NCBI GenBank assembly: GCA_036346225.1
Contig: JARFIW010000658.1
Span: 868,001 to 932,000, forward strand
Length of the DNA: 64,000 nucleotides
Direction: 5' to 3'
From: Platerodrilus igneus
Taxonomy: Eukaryota; Arthropoda; Insecta; Coleoptera; Lycidae
In this document: in pieces, positions 1-11,444 of the stretch
Layout of the letters: each line of letters begins with the position of its first letter
How positions within the stretch are numbered: position 1 is the stretch's first letter
Made by a program: the position numbers and the translations under genes
Notes under the pieces: generated by a model
Seen by the model: the letters and a program-made list of their open reading frames with translations, nothing else
The model's database searches: none
Told to the model about the DNA's origin: nothing

Positions 1-1770
1 TTTAAATTAAACCTGTAAAAGTAGTAAATTAGTATACTTGCTTCTGTCTCCCCTGATTTATTCAGCTTAGCTCTAAAACCGAGTCCAACAAAATTAGTTC
101 TAACCTTCAATTAGTCTAAACTACAGAAAGATGTAATCACATATATTTCCCATGACTAGTGTATTTTTGCACAATACTTATGTTTCAATGATTTTTTTTA
201 CGTTTTTCTAATTCAAAACCCAAAAAATGCTTTATATAACAACAGATATTTATAATGCTTTATTACGCTTTTTTTATAAAGCTTACTTTCAAATACATAA
301 CCTTTTATAAATTTCGCCCATACAATGATGCCGCATGAAGACGCCCAGTATGGGGTAAGTCACACACGATGCAACGATATTGTTTTGGAACCTTCTCTAT
401 CAGAAAGACAGTTCAAATGTTTATGATTATGAATACATTGGATTAATCATTACTGTCTATTACATAAATAATATTTATTTAGTAATATATGTATAAGAAC
501 TTGTTACGTACAGTTTTGGCCCCAGAAAATCGAGCCGGTATTCTACATAGAAAATTTGGTGAAGTACCCCGCTAAAAATTTTTCTTCAATAAAGTACCGA
601 AAACCTAGACTGCGGTAATAAGAAGGGTTGCCGACTAACTCAGTGGAATGGATGGTATAAGTGTTTGAAGAAGGTCTCAGAATACTATCGCGTGTGAAAG
701 GTCTTAATCGGGAATTATCTTGGACGCCACCCAATCTCGAACTGCGGGAATTTCTAGGCAAAAACTAAAGAAAGAATAAAAAGAGGCTACTAAAACCTGA
801 AATTAGGAAAGTGATTCTGGCCTAAAACTCACACGAGAAATAGTAGAATTCACTATTGCTAAAATTGACCTAAAATAAACGTTAACAGTAAAGATATTAA
901 TACATCTACTTAAAAACTGCTAGCTGAAAAAGTTTTGAAAATCAAATATTAAATTACCTGAATATTAAGCACGCCTCCAGGTAATTGCAGTATATTTTAT
1001 TTTAATAAAGCTATAAGTATCACCTTTACATTAGTTATGAAAATCACCATATAAAAGTCTACTGTATTACACAATTATGTTTTTAGCTATTTTAGGTAAT
1101 TACGCTTTTATCATAAGTATAAACTAATCTTAATCAAAAATTAAACACTAAAAATATCAAAAATTACTTAGCTTAATGGAAAGCGTTTCTGGTGAATAAA
1201 ATTACTTTTAATGTTCTTATCCTAATAATAAGGACACTCTGTGGGTACGTTTATCAATTTATCCAATTAAGTAGAAAAAGTTCGTTCATTTACAGTTGCT
1301 GTAGGTTTATAGTTTTAGAAATTTGATCATAAATACCTGTAGTGATTTTTAACTGTAGATAACTTGGAAACAACTAAACGCCACTACCTCATGTACCTAA
1401 TTTCCTTTGCCCAGGTGAGAATTCGAAAGGAAACTAGAAGTTTTTAATTAACATGTTGTTATTCAACATACAGTTGTCGATTTAATGGGAAGTAAGGAAC
1501 CAAATAAAGTATTATTCGAACTTCATTGACTATTCGCAATAATCAATTCGATACCTTATGATTCAAAGGTTAAGTGACCTACTATAGTGACATTATCTTG
1601 TTACGTTTACATTTTGAAAAAGAGCGATTCTGCATTAATTTGTAATTACCTTGCTAATCTAAATCCTTTTTATGTTATTCTCAAATTATTCAAGCCCAAC
1701 AAGTTCAATAAATACGTGTTAAACCGTCCTGTATAAAAAATTTACCTCAGTACGTGGAATATATCCTAGA
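1..1770. other. AT-rich intergenic or intronic DNA, no gene seen
   Basis: No reading frame longer than about 70 codons looks protein-like, and no transposon motif or long repeat was recognised. If the exon candidate at 2192 is real, this stretch is probably intron upstream of it. Confidence 0.5.
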
Positions 1771-2119
1771 ACACACACACACGCACGTCCGCACGCACGC
1801 ACGCACGCACACACACGCACACGCACACGCGCACGCACGCGCACACTCACGCACACGCACACGCGCGCACACTCGCACGCACACACGCGCACACGCACAC
1901 ACGCGCACGCGCACACACACGCGCGCGCGCACACACACAAACACACAGACATACAGACGCACGCGCGCACGCACGCGCACATGCGCGCGCACACGCGCAC
2001 ACACACGCACACGCACGCACGCACGCGCGCGCACACACACATATGTACGCACGCTTGCACGCACGCTTGCACGCACGCACGCACGCGCACACGCACACAC
2101 GCACACACACACACACAAA
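1771..2119. repeat. Compound (CA/CG)n microsatellite, about 350 bp
   Basis: Almost unbroken alternation of purine and pyrimidine: AC steps interspersed with GC and CGCG steps. Every frame on both strands is open across it and reads as His/Thr/Arg or Cys/Val/Arg repeats; these are artefacts of the repeat, not genes. The mix of CA and CG dinucleotides favours left-handed Z-DNA. It ends about 70 bp before the candidate exon at 2192. Confidence 0.95.
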
Positions 2120-2191
2120 CTTAACCAACTGTAATGTTATTATGAACTAACAAAGGACTATTATTAGCCAAAAGGAAATACAAACACTCAG

Positions 2192-2302
2192 GGAGTGCCT
2201 GCCGGTGGTGGTGGCAAAGCCAGTGCATCCAAGGCTCATGGTGGTGCATCTAAGCAAAGTAATTCCTCTGACAATATCCGGCTAGCGAACGGTGTCTTCA
2301 AG
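2192..2302 (+). CDS. Candidate internal exon, Gly/Ser/Lys-rich protein segment
   Basis: A GC-richer island begins right after a CAG acceptor at 2189-2191. The open frame reads GVPAGGGGKASASKAHGGAS, then a KQSNSSDNIRLANG-like stretch: low-complexity sequence common in disordered parts of insect nuclear proteins. Codon use (GGT, GCC, AAG) differs from the AT-rich surroundings. The acceptor's pyrimidine tract is weak. The 3' edge is uncertain: GT donors at 2292, 2303 (AAG/GTGGTG) and 2323 (TAG/GTATAA) are possible. The 2302 end gives 37 codons and phase 0, matching the phase of the exon at 16291, so both could be one gene with a 14-kb intron. The 2323 donor is the better match to consensus. No family was recognised. 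Confidence 0.45.
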
Positions 2303-2322
2303 GTGGTGCTTTGGGTTTCTAG

Positions 2323-5300
2323 GTATAAGCGAGTAATGAAGCTTTTGTCAGGATATCAATCACTGACGTGTAAAAATAGATAAGAATAGAATATGTGTGT
2401 TTTTATCAGGATAACAAGCACTAAATTTTGTAATTTTTTTTTTAATTAGCGTAGCCTGTAGGCGTACTACTAGACGACATTTGGATATCAATCGCAGCTA
2501 TGTTTGTAGAACTGGTCTTTAGACATCGATTGCAAGAACCAAATTTCTGGTCGATTCGGAACTGCTTATATACGTGTTTCCCTTTTTTGATTGTAAATGT
2601 GGCTATCGTGATCGTGGCAAAATGATTTAAGTTTGATTGTTGGTTGTTGTCAGGTAGCAAAGCTTACTGGAAGACATTTCTTGAAGCTTTTATGCGATAC
2701 AAATTAATAACAAATACGATTTAAACATCTAAGAAGGTAAGCTTAGATAGTGCTCTGTAAGGTTTATTGTTGTTTCAAATAAAATAGAACTACTGTTGAA
2801 GTGTCACAAAATATGGTATTCCCGTGAGGTCTTGCTGAATATGAAATATCTGAGTGAAACCTGTAGTTCTGTGTTTACATGTAATATAGTTATATTTTTA
2901 ATTGTTAAAATTTCTCATAAGAGAACGCAAACATAATGTACATAATAAATATAATGAAATATGTTGTATAAGTTACATATAATGTTGCAGAAAGCACTCT
3001 ACCGGGATGTTTAATGAGCTCAACAGATCCTTAATATAAAATAAACATTGTTATATTTATGAAGAAAGAGTTGCAGAAAAATCCGGTCCAGATCATATTT
3101 GTGTGATATACATACCATATAATATAATTTATAAACGAATAATTTCTTTTAATTAATGAACTCCGTTACTTAAATTACCAAAACCTTGTTATTTACAAGG
3201 TTTTAAATATAACATCTTTATCTGGAGACCACTACCTATAAGTTATCTTGGCTTGTATACAACGGTATTAGCATTTATAAGTGTTGTAAATAAAAAATAT
3301 TTTAGTTGGGTTACTTCTTGTTTTACAAGAAGTTATGAAGGTTCCTAAAATATTTTACAGTCACGTTTTAATCTTTTGCAAGAAGTTTCATCAAAAATAA
3401 AAACTCTGAGTGTACTTTATTTTGCAAATGATGTTATGCACAAGTAAGTAATCTATAATCAAATTGATGAAATTACTTTCTATTGTAGCTTACGTTTAAC
3501 TAAATAACCACAATCGACTAATAAATCGAAAATACAATCTACAAAGTTCACAACTTTTCAAAAATTATTTTACTTGTTACTTAACCACGATCCAGCAAAT
3601 GGATGAAATAAATATATAAGGCTATCTAGTAAATGTGAATCTTAGTTTGTTAACCGTAAGACAAGAAGACCAGTAAGAAAGGAACGACATCGGTAACGCC
3701 CGAATTACGGTAATAAAAGAAAGGAAAGAAAGAAAACAAATGCCACGCTACGACAGTTGGATATGGGGAGGGGGTCTACAGAACATTTCGCCTTTTTTAG
3801 AACATCTGTACCTAAAATGATAATTAAACATAAACACACATATAAAATACAACTCTAGTAAGCTATTTCTATGAATTTAGATAACGAACAATATTAAACT
3901 GCTGGTTTAAGGGCGAACATCTGAATTCCTCACTTTTTACGTACTAATATTAAATATTAATTACATCTAAGTAGCAATTAAACTAAAGGGTGTTTTGTAA
4001 ATAAAAGAGCTACACTATTATACACCTTTTAAGTACCGTCGCATACTTTAGGATAATCAACACTAAGTAGCATTTAACAATTGTAATTTATCACATTCTG
4101 CATTTGCAGAGTAAATAACTAATTAATTAGAATTACATAACTGTTGAAACACAATAACACGACGAACTCAGATTGCGTCAGTTGAACTAAATAATACATG
4201 ACGACAAGCGCAAAGCAATTTCAAACTCTAAATACACCAATAAGCTTAAATAACTATAAAAATAGCTATACGAATCTTAATTTAATTATTTACTAGATTG
4301 TCGCTTTGACCAGCGCGTCCCACTAGAAGAGGCTAAAAGACAAAGACAAAAAGTATATGTTTACAATTGTACATTTAGATACAATCACCAAACTAGCACC
4401 AATAAAGAACGTTATTATCTATATTTTTTCTATCAATCTATTCCACCATAAAATTCTGGTAGATTAACATTAACTATCGAGAATTCTCATGTAACTGTAT
4501 CAAGCCCAGGGTAAGGTTTGGATGGAAATTGGCTTATAGTAAAAGGACACTTTTAAGACATTTAGCTAACTGGGTTTTTTTGGCCCACGGTCGCATGAGA
4601 TTGGGTCAGTGGGTATATTTGAGTTGAAAGAAACAGAATAAAGGACGCCACCTAAATTTTTTATAAAGCACTGACTAAATGAATTTGCTTCAAGGAAAAT
4701 TTGGAAACCTATATTATCATAAACCACTTTAAATACAAAGTTTGATTGTCACATATATCATACTTACATCTGTTCGTCTTCTTCAAGGATCTAACGATGA
4801 GTGGGATGACTCTGAAACATAGTTTCTACCAACATAGACACCCTATATATATTACGGATCAGTATGAATATAGAATCTTTGAATTAAGTTCAATTGTCTC
4901 TACTATCATGATACTCTTTCGGATAAGTTTACTTTGTAAACAGCGTAAAAAATTTGGAAATTTTAATATTACTGAAAAATGAACTGAAGTCCAATACAAA
5001 TAATTCTGTATTCTCTTTTAAGAAAAGTAAGTAACATCATAGTAAATAACAGTGATAAATAAAGTTCAATTCTTATTAAAGTGATTTCTAAGTCAGATAT
5101 TTAATCATGGACATTATATATTTTTATAAAGTAGTCATTGTAGCGCTACGCAACCTCACAATGTTTAAATATTTCTTATTTAACTTTTGGTAAAAATCAA
5201 TAATTGACAGATTACTTTAAGTTCCAATTTTCATCATATAGCATTCAGGTGTTATAATTTAACATATTAGTATTTCAATTCGTCATAAACAAAATAACTG

Positions 5301-7079
5301 ACGAAGTATATCTACACCTGTACAATCAGTGAGATATGATATTTTAAATTGAACACACTATTAATTAGAAATAGGTTACAGTACTCATTGTACTTTATAC
5401 TTTACAAAAGGATCTTTTGAAAATTAATTGACAAAACATTTACACAAGTTATAATAAATTGCATACAGCACGTAATGTAAAACAAGTTTCAAAAGCATAT
5501 TATTGCATGCAAAATTTACGTAATGGACTTTGAAACGTCAGCATTATTTTAGAAACTAATACTTTCTTACCGACAGCGGCAATGACCTGTAATCTTCAAC
5601 GACCTGTGCAACTATAGAACACGCTAGTTACATAGCGACGTCGGCCACGTGTGGATCACAATAGTTTATTGATTTGCCTTCTAAACGAGTTCCATAAATT
5701 TAAGAGAAATTACTTCAAAATTATTACAAGACCATCCAATTTCCAGAGTTATAGAAGTTTTAACATTCCAAAGCTTCAAAGTTTTAAAATTCAAAATTTC
5801 ATGGTTGAAAAGTTGCACGGTATCAAAGTTGCACGTTCGCAAAGGGATTTGTACACTACATTTCTACATAAGTTGTCATGGACAACTTCTAACAGTCTGA
5901 CCGTCTATTACATCGTCTTCGCCAGGAAAACTTGATTTTCCTGCACATGTTGAATGTTTTCAACACGGAGCAACCTTCCAGTTCAACTAAGAAACTAAAA
6001 GTGACCAGCGATCGTCGGAACAATTTGAAATCTTGGATACTTTAAGATGGAACACGTTAACAAGTTGTATATTTAAGTGTTATCAGTAAGGAATATGTAG
6101 TATGTAGTCGATTTTACGTGTAATTTGAATTAAAGTGTGCTTTGGGAGTTTATTGGTTATTAAATATGCAATAATGACTGAATGAATTATATAAATGTTG
6201 TTAGATAACAACTAAAATAACAGATGCATCGCGCTAAAGTCAATGAACAAATTTACAGAAAATTTATATGTTACAACGTCAACAATGGTTACTCATCAAA
6301 CTCTTAACATTTGTAGCAATCAAGCAACCTACGTACCGTTGGCCAATATGTTTACTCACGCAGGCTGTGAGAGGTTTTGATAACTCTTCCAAAAGTAAAG
6401 AAAGGAAACGTGAAGTATTAATGTTAACACTTAAGATAATTTTAAAATCGGTTGACAACTGTATATCGATATCCTAGTAATATATTTTATAACATTTTTA
6501 AGTATTATTTTAAAAAAAAAATGTTAACAGCCGGGTGTACACTTTAATGGTATCGCAATACAACTTGTGCATTTATTTGACAACAGCATAAATATATACT
6601 TCTAACTGTCTGGTTAGATTTACTTTTAATAAACAGTGCCGCATTGAAGAAACAGCACTCACAATTTATAATTTGAATTACGCCATTATGTATAACGAAC
6701 GCGAAATACACTTTATAAAAGAACTCTTAATAACGTATTAATTGGAAGTATAATTGCAAAACTAACACTCAAAAATATAGTGACAAAAGATCCAAAAAGC
6801 GATTTTCAATTTTATTTAAAATAGCAGCATTCAAGGAATTCTTGACTATCAATCACCTGCCTAGATATAGATCTAGAAAGTATAATGCATCAAATGCAAA
6901 CTCGTAAATTACATAAAAGGACTAGCAAAGTTGGTTGCCTAACTGTGCTATTGCAAACTTGAAATAATGAAAGTGTAGCGACCCCGTATATTTAAATTAT
7001 GGAGACAATAAAATCTAAAACTATGAAATGGAACGTAACAAGTTTATTGTCATTAATCAATAACATAATTCAAAATATA
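2323..7079. other. AT-rich intron-like DNA with small hairpins
   Basis: No coding frame or transposon domain was recognised over 4.7 kb. Two short perfect-stem hairpins lie at 3180-3204 and 3295-3355. The frame at 5651-5935 is built from loosely repetitive TTCAAAGTTT-like DNA and resembles no protein. If the exons at 2192 and 16291 belong together, this is intron. Confidence 0.45.
3295..3355 (+). other. 61-nt imperfect hairpin
   Basis: AAATATTTTAG (3295-3305) pairs with CTAAAATATTT (3345-3355). Inside it, ACTTCTTGT (3313-3321) pairs with ACAAGAAGT (3325-3333) around a TTT loop. Size and shape are compatible with a small-RNA precursor, but AT-rich DNA makes such hairpins by chance, and the 3-nt loop and internal bulges argue against a typical miRNA. 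Confidence 0.3.
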
Positions 7080-7262
7080 CAGGATTATTCTAAATGATGG
7101 ACCCATTTCTAAAAATTCGTATTTATTCAAGTACAAATCCAAAATCTACAATCTTTATATCAATGAAAAAAGGAAGTTTCAAAGTTTTTTAACAAATTAT
7201 ATATGTTCAATGTGTCAACTATTTGCTGCACAGCAAAGATTAACGCCGTAGGTAAACTCATC

Positions 7263-8200
7263 TCACACATGAGAAAGTGTATCTGCTGTTACTGAGTGCA
7301 CGGCAGTAGTGATACGGTTTCGCAGATCGTTCAAAGTTGTTGGTGGAGGCGGGACGTAAACAGCATCCGTAACACAACTCCATAAGAAGTGATCACATGG
7401 GATAAGATCAGGAAATCTCGGTGGCCAAAAGTGTAGAGGCAGGTATTCATTTCCTCTGCGACCTATCCAGCGCTGAGAAAGTGATTCATTCAAAACTCCT
7501 TGTACATTGAGGTGCCAATAAGCGCAGCACTATCCTGTTGGAAAATAAAGTCCTGTGAATCTTCCATAATTTGAGGAAACAGCTATTGTTTCAACATGTT
7601 TAGGTACGTTATTCCAGTTACAGTTTTTTCTACAAAGAAAGAAGGTTTTTAGGCTTTTGTATGAGATAAAGCACAGAACAAGTTAATCTTCGGTGAGTCT
7701 CTTTCATGTTGCAATGTTGAGTGTGGATTTTGCAAATCTCATATGCGAACATTGTATATGTTGACTTTTTCACTAAGGTGGAAAGTCGCTTCATTGCTAA
7801 AAATTATACGCCGTAGAAACACGTCATCCTCAATCATTTGTAGCACATAGTCCCAAAATTCGAGACGTTTCTCTTTGTCATTAGGCTTGAGAGCCTGCAA
7901 AAGTTGTAATCGGTAGGGCATGTATAGCAAACGCCGTCTCAGAACTTTCCATACCGTTGGTTGGGGTATTCCAAGTTATCTACGAGCTTAATTGGTAGAC
8001 TTAAGTAGACTGCGAACAAAACTTTCTTCAATCCGTCTGACATCGTCTTCTGACACACGCAATCGGCTTGTGCTTTTTCCTTCACAAATACTTCCAGTTT
8101 GTCGAAATTGCTCAAACCATCGACTAATGCTTCTTCTAGTTGGTGGTTCAATACCGAATTTGGTACGAAGTGCCCGCTGCACAACAATTTGCGAACTCAA
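7263..8200 (-). pseudogene. Broken Tc1/mariner-type transposase
   Basis: DDE/D transposase that would cut and paste the surrounding element. In order on the minus strand: a helix-turn-helix region (near 8200-7988, VQRALRTKFGIEPPTRRSIS then RWFEQF), a catalytic block near 7800 reading FSNEATFHLSEKVN, RDSPKINLFCA-like and VEKTVTGITYL segments near 7700-7620, QQDSA near 7535 (second catalytic Asp kept), and WPPRFPDLIPCDHFLW near 7420 (third acidic site). The first catalytic Asp is read as Asn (FSNEA where related proteins have FSDEA). Several stops and frameshifts break it into pieces of 63-82 codons. Cannot make active enzyme. Confidence 0.88.
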
Positions 8201-8339
8201 GAACGCAGAAAACCTCGTACTTCACAGTAACCATCTCATTCACAACTGACAGTGAAACGAAATGACGGCCTATTGCCGCGCGAACTCTACCGGCCGTTTA
8301 TGGAGCCAAAACCGCCCGCCTTCCTCTTTCATTGGTATG

Positions 8340-8462
8340 TGGAACCGCATCACTGCTGCCGTGCACTCAATAACAGCAGGTACGCTTTCTAGTGTATGGG
8401 ATGAGTTAACCTACCCTATAGATGTTTGCCGTGCAGCAAACGGTGGACACATTGAACATTTA
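8340..8462 (+). pseudogene. Inverted duplicate of the transposase C-terminus
   Basis: The plus strand reads WNRITAAVHSITAGTLSSVW, then DELTYPIDVCRAANGGHIEHL and a stop. This is the same C-terminal segment found on the minus strand at the other end (RITTAVHSVTADTLSHV at 7330-7263), so the element carries two C-termini facing each other. The duplicate is the better preserved one: it has no stop before the natural end, whereas the left copy has stops at positions matching W and G. Confidence 0.85.
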
Positions 8463-8577
8463 TAATGTGTTAAAACAACTTTCTCTTTTCATTGGTATAA
8501 CGACTGTTTATTTTGGATTTGTTCTTTAATAAATACGAATTTTTAACAATGGGTCCATCATTTAGAATAACCCTGTA

Positions 8578-9104
8578 CTATTTCCCGTCATGATCGCTCC
8601 GATCCGGAAAATCACACTTTTTGTATTTAAAGATAATTCGGTTTCTATTAAATAAAGTCAAAGCGAGACAAGATCATAAAAAGCAAGTAGGTCGTGTTTT
8701 TATATTGCAAGCAATTATTAATGAAAACGCTTTCGACCAAAGTTATTCACCTTAAAAGTATCGAAAAGTCAGAAAGTTTTTCAAATTTTTGTTTGATTGC
8801 CCAACGAATGTCGAAGTAACCTTTGACTAACATTTAGATGAGATGTGTTATATTTATGTGTAGATGGATGATAAAAAACGGTTCAAGCAAAGTGGGATAT
8901 ATTCTATTCTCTCCAAAGTTACCAGACTAAATTCTTTTTTTGGTAGTATGGAAATCGTGTTTTTTAGAATATTTAGGTTTTAGTGATTCAAAAATAGCAG
9001 GGTAATAGTGAAATTTTAAGAAAATTCCTAAAATATCCAAAATAATAGAAAAGTTGCTTTTTAGTGTTTTGAACTTTTAACTCGACAATTGTGTGACTTC
9101 GTTA
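8578..9104. other. AT-rich DNA, nothing recognised
   Basis: About 530 bp between the mariner element and the repeat cluster. No gene, repeat or transposon end was recognised. Confidence 0.4.
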
Positions 9105-9290
9105 AGGAGCAAGGGTTGATATGATGTATATCTTTTTTATATTCGCGTATAACCTATTTGCTTTTGTGTTCTCTTTTCCTGTAACACTTTTTCGAGACTA
9201 GCGTTATTAATGGAGTACTGATATTAAATTTTCCTATATCAAGCGTGGACATAAAAACTATTATACATATCTTTATGTGTTATCGTTTGG
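9105..9290. repeat. Segment repeated at 10945-11125
   Basis: It shares with 10945-11125 the ordered blocks GGTTGATATGAT or GAGTTGATATGAT, GTTCTCTTTTCCTGTA or its CTCTTCCTGTA counterpart, GGAGTACTGATATTAAATTT or GGAGTACGGATATTTAATTT, and ATCAAGCGTGGAC or ATCAAGTGTGGAC. It is a diverged direct duplicate about 1.84 kb away. Confidence 0.75.
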
Positions 9291-9421
9291 ATGGGCGGAG
9301 TCTGAAAGTATGTGAGCTTGGCTTGAGTATTTGTTTAATAAGTATAAGCAAAAATAATTATAAGTTTCATAGATACATCAAGAAATAAGTGAAATAGTTA
9401 AAATTGAATGATTTTAACCAT

Positions 9422-10075
9422 TTGAAGCAGTTCGGAAGTCTTCAGTAATCTTCGCAACTCTTCGGAAGGCTTTGTAGTTGCTCGTGGAACCAAAATAAAC
9501 TTAAAAACTTATTGAATGAATGTATATACAGTTTAAATGGGGTGTAAAAGTCTTCTGTAGTCGTCGGTACTCTTCGGAATTTGCTTATGAGGCCGAGTTG
9601 GAACTTGAATAACGGTAGTTAAGAAAATATTTACAGTTTGAAGAGGTCCAGACGTCTTCGGCTGTCATCGGAATTCTTCGGAAGGTTTTGTGTTTTACTT
9701 GTGGGACAACGTTAAGTTACAAAGAATTATGATGTAGAATTAAAAACTACTAATTGAACGTATATACAAGCATAGGGAGGTTCCGAAATCTTCGGTTGTC
9801 TTAGGAACTCTTCGAAAGGTTTCGGAATTTATTTGTGAGGCCCAGTAAGAACTTGAACAGCGATAATTAGAAAATATTTACAGTTTGAAGAGGTCCAGAC
9901 GTCTTCGGCAGTCTTTGGAACTCTTCTGAAGACTTCGTCTTTTACTGGTGGGGCAACGTGAAGTTACAAAGAACTATGATATGAAATTAAAAACTATTAA
10001 TTGAACATATATACAAGCAGAGAGGGGTTCAGAAGTCTTCGGTTGTCTTCGGAACTCTTCAGATGACTTCGTGGT
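9422..10075. repeat. Tandem repeat, about 241-bp dimeric unit rich in CTTCGG
   Basis: CAGTTTGAAGAGGTCCAGAC recurs at about 9638 and 9878. ATATACAAGCA recurs near 9765 and 10010, preceded by a diverged ATATACAGTTT near 9522. The repeat distance is about 241-246 bp. Each unit has two related halves of about 120 bp, both built on GTCTTCGG-GTCTTCGGAACTCTTCGG-like blocks. About 2.7 units are present with moderate divergence. No open frame spans it. Confidence 0.85.
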
Positions 10076-10235
10076 AGTGGTGCCTTAAGCCTCTTCGAGT
10101 GCGTCGCCGTCGAACTCCACAGGGGTGTCATTTCGGTAAAGTATGGAACGGAGATCAGCGCCCATACGTAGTTTGTTAATTATTGATCGATGAATTATAG
10201 TGGCGTGCCCTAGGTACGGCGGCGGACAGTGTCAC

Positions 10236-10350
10236 CGTCGGAGAGTATGCAGACTATGGAGAGCACTGCGCCCTGAAGTATAGCAGGCTATGAAGAGCAC
10301 TGCTTGTTGAAGGTTTTGCAGGCTATGGGGAGCACTGCAAATTGAATCCT
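10236..10350. repeat. Short tandem repeat, about 35-bp unit, three copies
   Basis: GCAGACTATGGAGAGCACTG (about 10249), GCAGGCTATGAAGAGCACTG (about 10283) and GCAGGCTATGGGGAGCACTG (about 10318) are spaced 34-35 bp apart. This is a small GC-richer minisatellite beside the 241-bp array. Confidence 0.8.
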
Positions 10351-10639
10351 TAAGTTATGGTGACCACTAACGAATGTCTTTTGAAGAATTTGCAATTATA
10401 TTTATACACTTCCATTTTCTATGCTTCATGTGTTGAAAAACGTTAATGATGTCTTTAACCAATGAAATTGTGTTTTAATTTTCAAGTGTAAAAGAACCTC
10501 CAAGTTTTGTTTGACCAATGAATGTGCTGATTTTTGGGTACCACAAAAATGATTTGGAAATTCTCGCGATTCTTAGTTTCTTCTGTTTTCGGCTCGTGTA
10601 TTTTGATATAGTTAACTGCAATTCTTTGGTTTGTTCTGT

Positions 10640-10950
10640 GGTCAGCCATTCTATTATCACTGAGAGATTGCGTATTTCAGACTCACTTTTGTTCTATTTT
10701 GAATCAAATTTATTTTTGATACCACAATTGTTTACTTTTCAAAAAAAGTGTCTCTATTCTATTCCAACAATTTATTATTGCATTCTAGTTTCCATTGTTC
10801 TTCACGAAGTGTTTTTTGTTATTTGGCAGGAACAAATTTTCTGGAATACTTCTTACAGCTAGTGGAATCCTTCGTTCATTTGAAAACGCTCTCTTTAGTT
10901 AAAGTTTTCACGAGTATCAGTTCAGGATCAGAATTTGTTATTGGGAAGGA
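10640..10950. repeat. Diverged duplicate, left copy (right copy at 11130-11440)
   Basis: Blocks shared in order with 11130-11440 include TCAGACTCACTTTTG or TCAGATTCACTTTTG, ATTTATTTTTGATACCACAA or ATTTATTTTTGGTACCGCAA, and CAAATTTTCTGGAATA. The offset is about 490 bp. Together with the repeat at 9105 and 10945, this suggests a longer unit that was tandemly copied. The open frames in it (for example 10518-10862) are hydrophobic by base composition and match no family. Confidence 0.8.
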
Positions 10951-11440
10951 GTTGATATGATCTCGTAGATATTTTTTAAACTCGTATATACCATTCTAAA
11001 TGTTTCTGTGATTTTATGTTCTCTCTTCCTGTACCCCTTTTTTGAGAATAGCTTTAAGGAGTACGGATATTTAATTTTTCTGTATCAAGTGTGGACCTAA
11101 AAACTGCCATATATCCTTGTGCAACCACTCTATCACCATAAAGAGACGCAATTTAGAAATTGCAATTTCAGATTCACTTTTGTGTTATTTTGAAGCAGAT
11201 TTATTTTTGGTACCGCAATTGTCTATTTTTCAAAAAGACTTTATCTATTCTTTCACATCAATTTGTTACTGCATTTTAGTTTTCATTGTTCTTCGCACAG
11301 TATTTTTTATTATTTGGCAGCAACAAATTTTCTGGAATATTTCTTACCACTACTGGGACTTTACGTTCGTTTCAAAACGCTCCCCTTAGTTAAAGTAACA
11401 ACTGTCACTTCAGGATCAAAATTTGCTATTATCACCATCT
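10945..11440. repeat. Right copy of the 9105 and 10640 duplications
   Basis: The first part (10945-11125) repeats 9105-9290 and the second part (11130-11440) repeats 10640-10950. The arrangement implies stepwise tandem duplication, with the 241-bp array and the 35-bp array lying between copies. Confidence 0.78.
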
Positions 11441-11444
11441 TCTG

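Larger units (their letters stand above)
7080..8575 (-). mobile_element. Tc1/mariner-superfamily element with long inverted ends
   Basis: The element runs from CAGG at 7080 to CCTG at 8575, each end flanked by TA (7078-7079 and 8576-8577), the target duplication of this superfamily. The outer 55 bp of each end are nearly perfect inverted repeats containing TTCTAAATGATGGACCCAT. Similarity between the arms continues inward to about 7322 and 8340, so each arm is about 240 bp and carries the end of the transposase gene, once per orientation. The transposase relic lies on the minus strand. A non-autonomous, decayed copy. Confidence 0.9.

Noticed and set aside
1719..2134. Long open frames on both strands in the CA/CG tract (up to 131 codons)
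   Set aside because: All frames are open simply because the dinucleotide repeat contains no stop codons; the peptides are pure repeat translations.
9422..10075. CTTCGGAACTCTTCGG blocks as heat-shock elements
   Set aside because: The spacing of TTC and GAA does not follow the alternating five-base pattern required, and the blocks are explained by tandem repetition.
9422..10350. Possible CRISPR-like array
   Set aside because: The repeats are diverged, lack constant short spacers, and the context is eukaryotic.
10518..10862. 114-codon hydrophobic frame
   Set aside because: It lies in a duplicated T-rich repeat. The matching copy at 11117-11389 is broken differently, and neither resembles a protein family.
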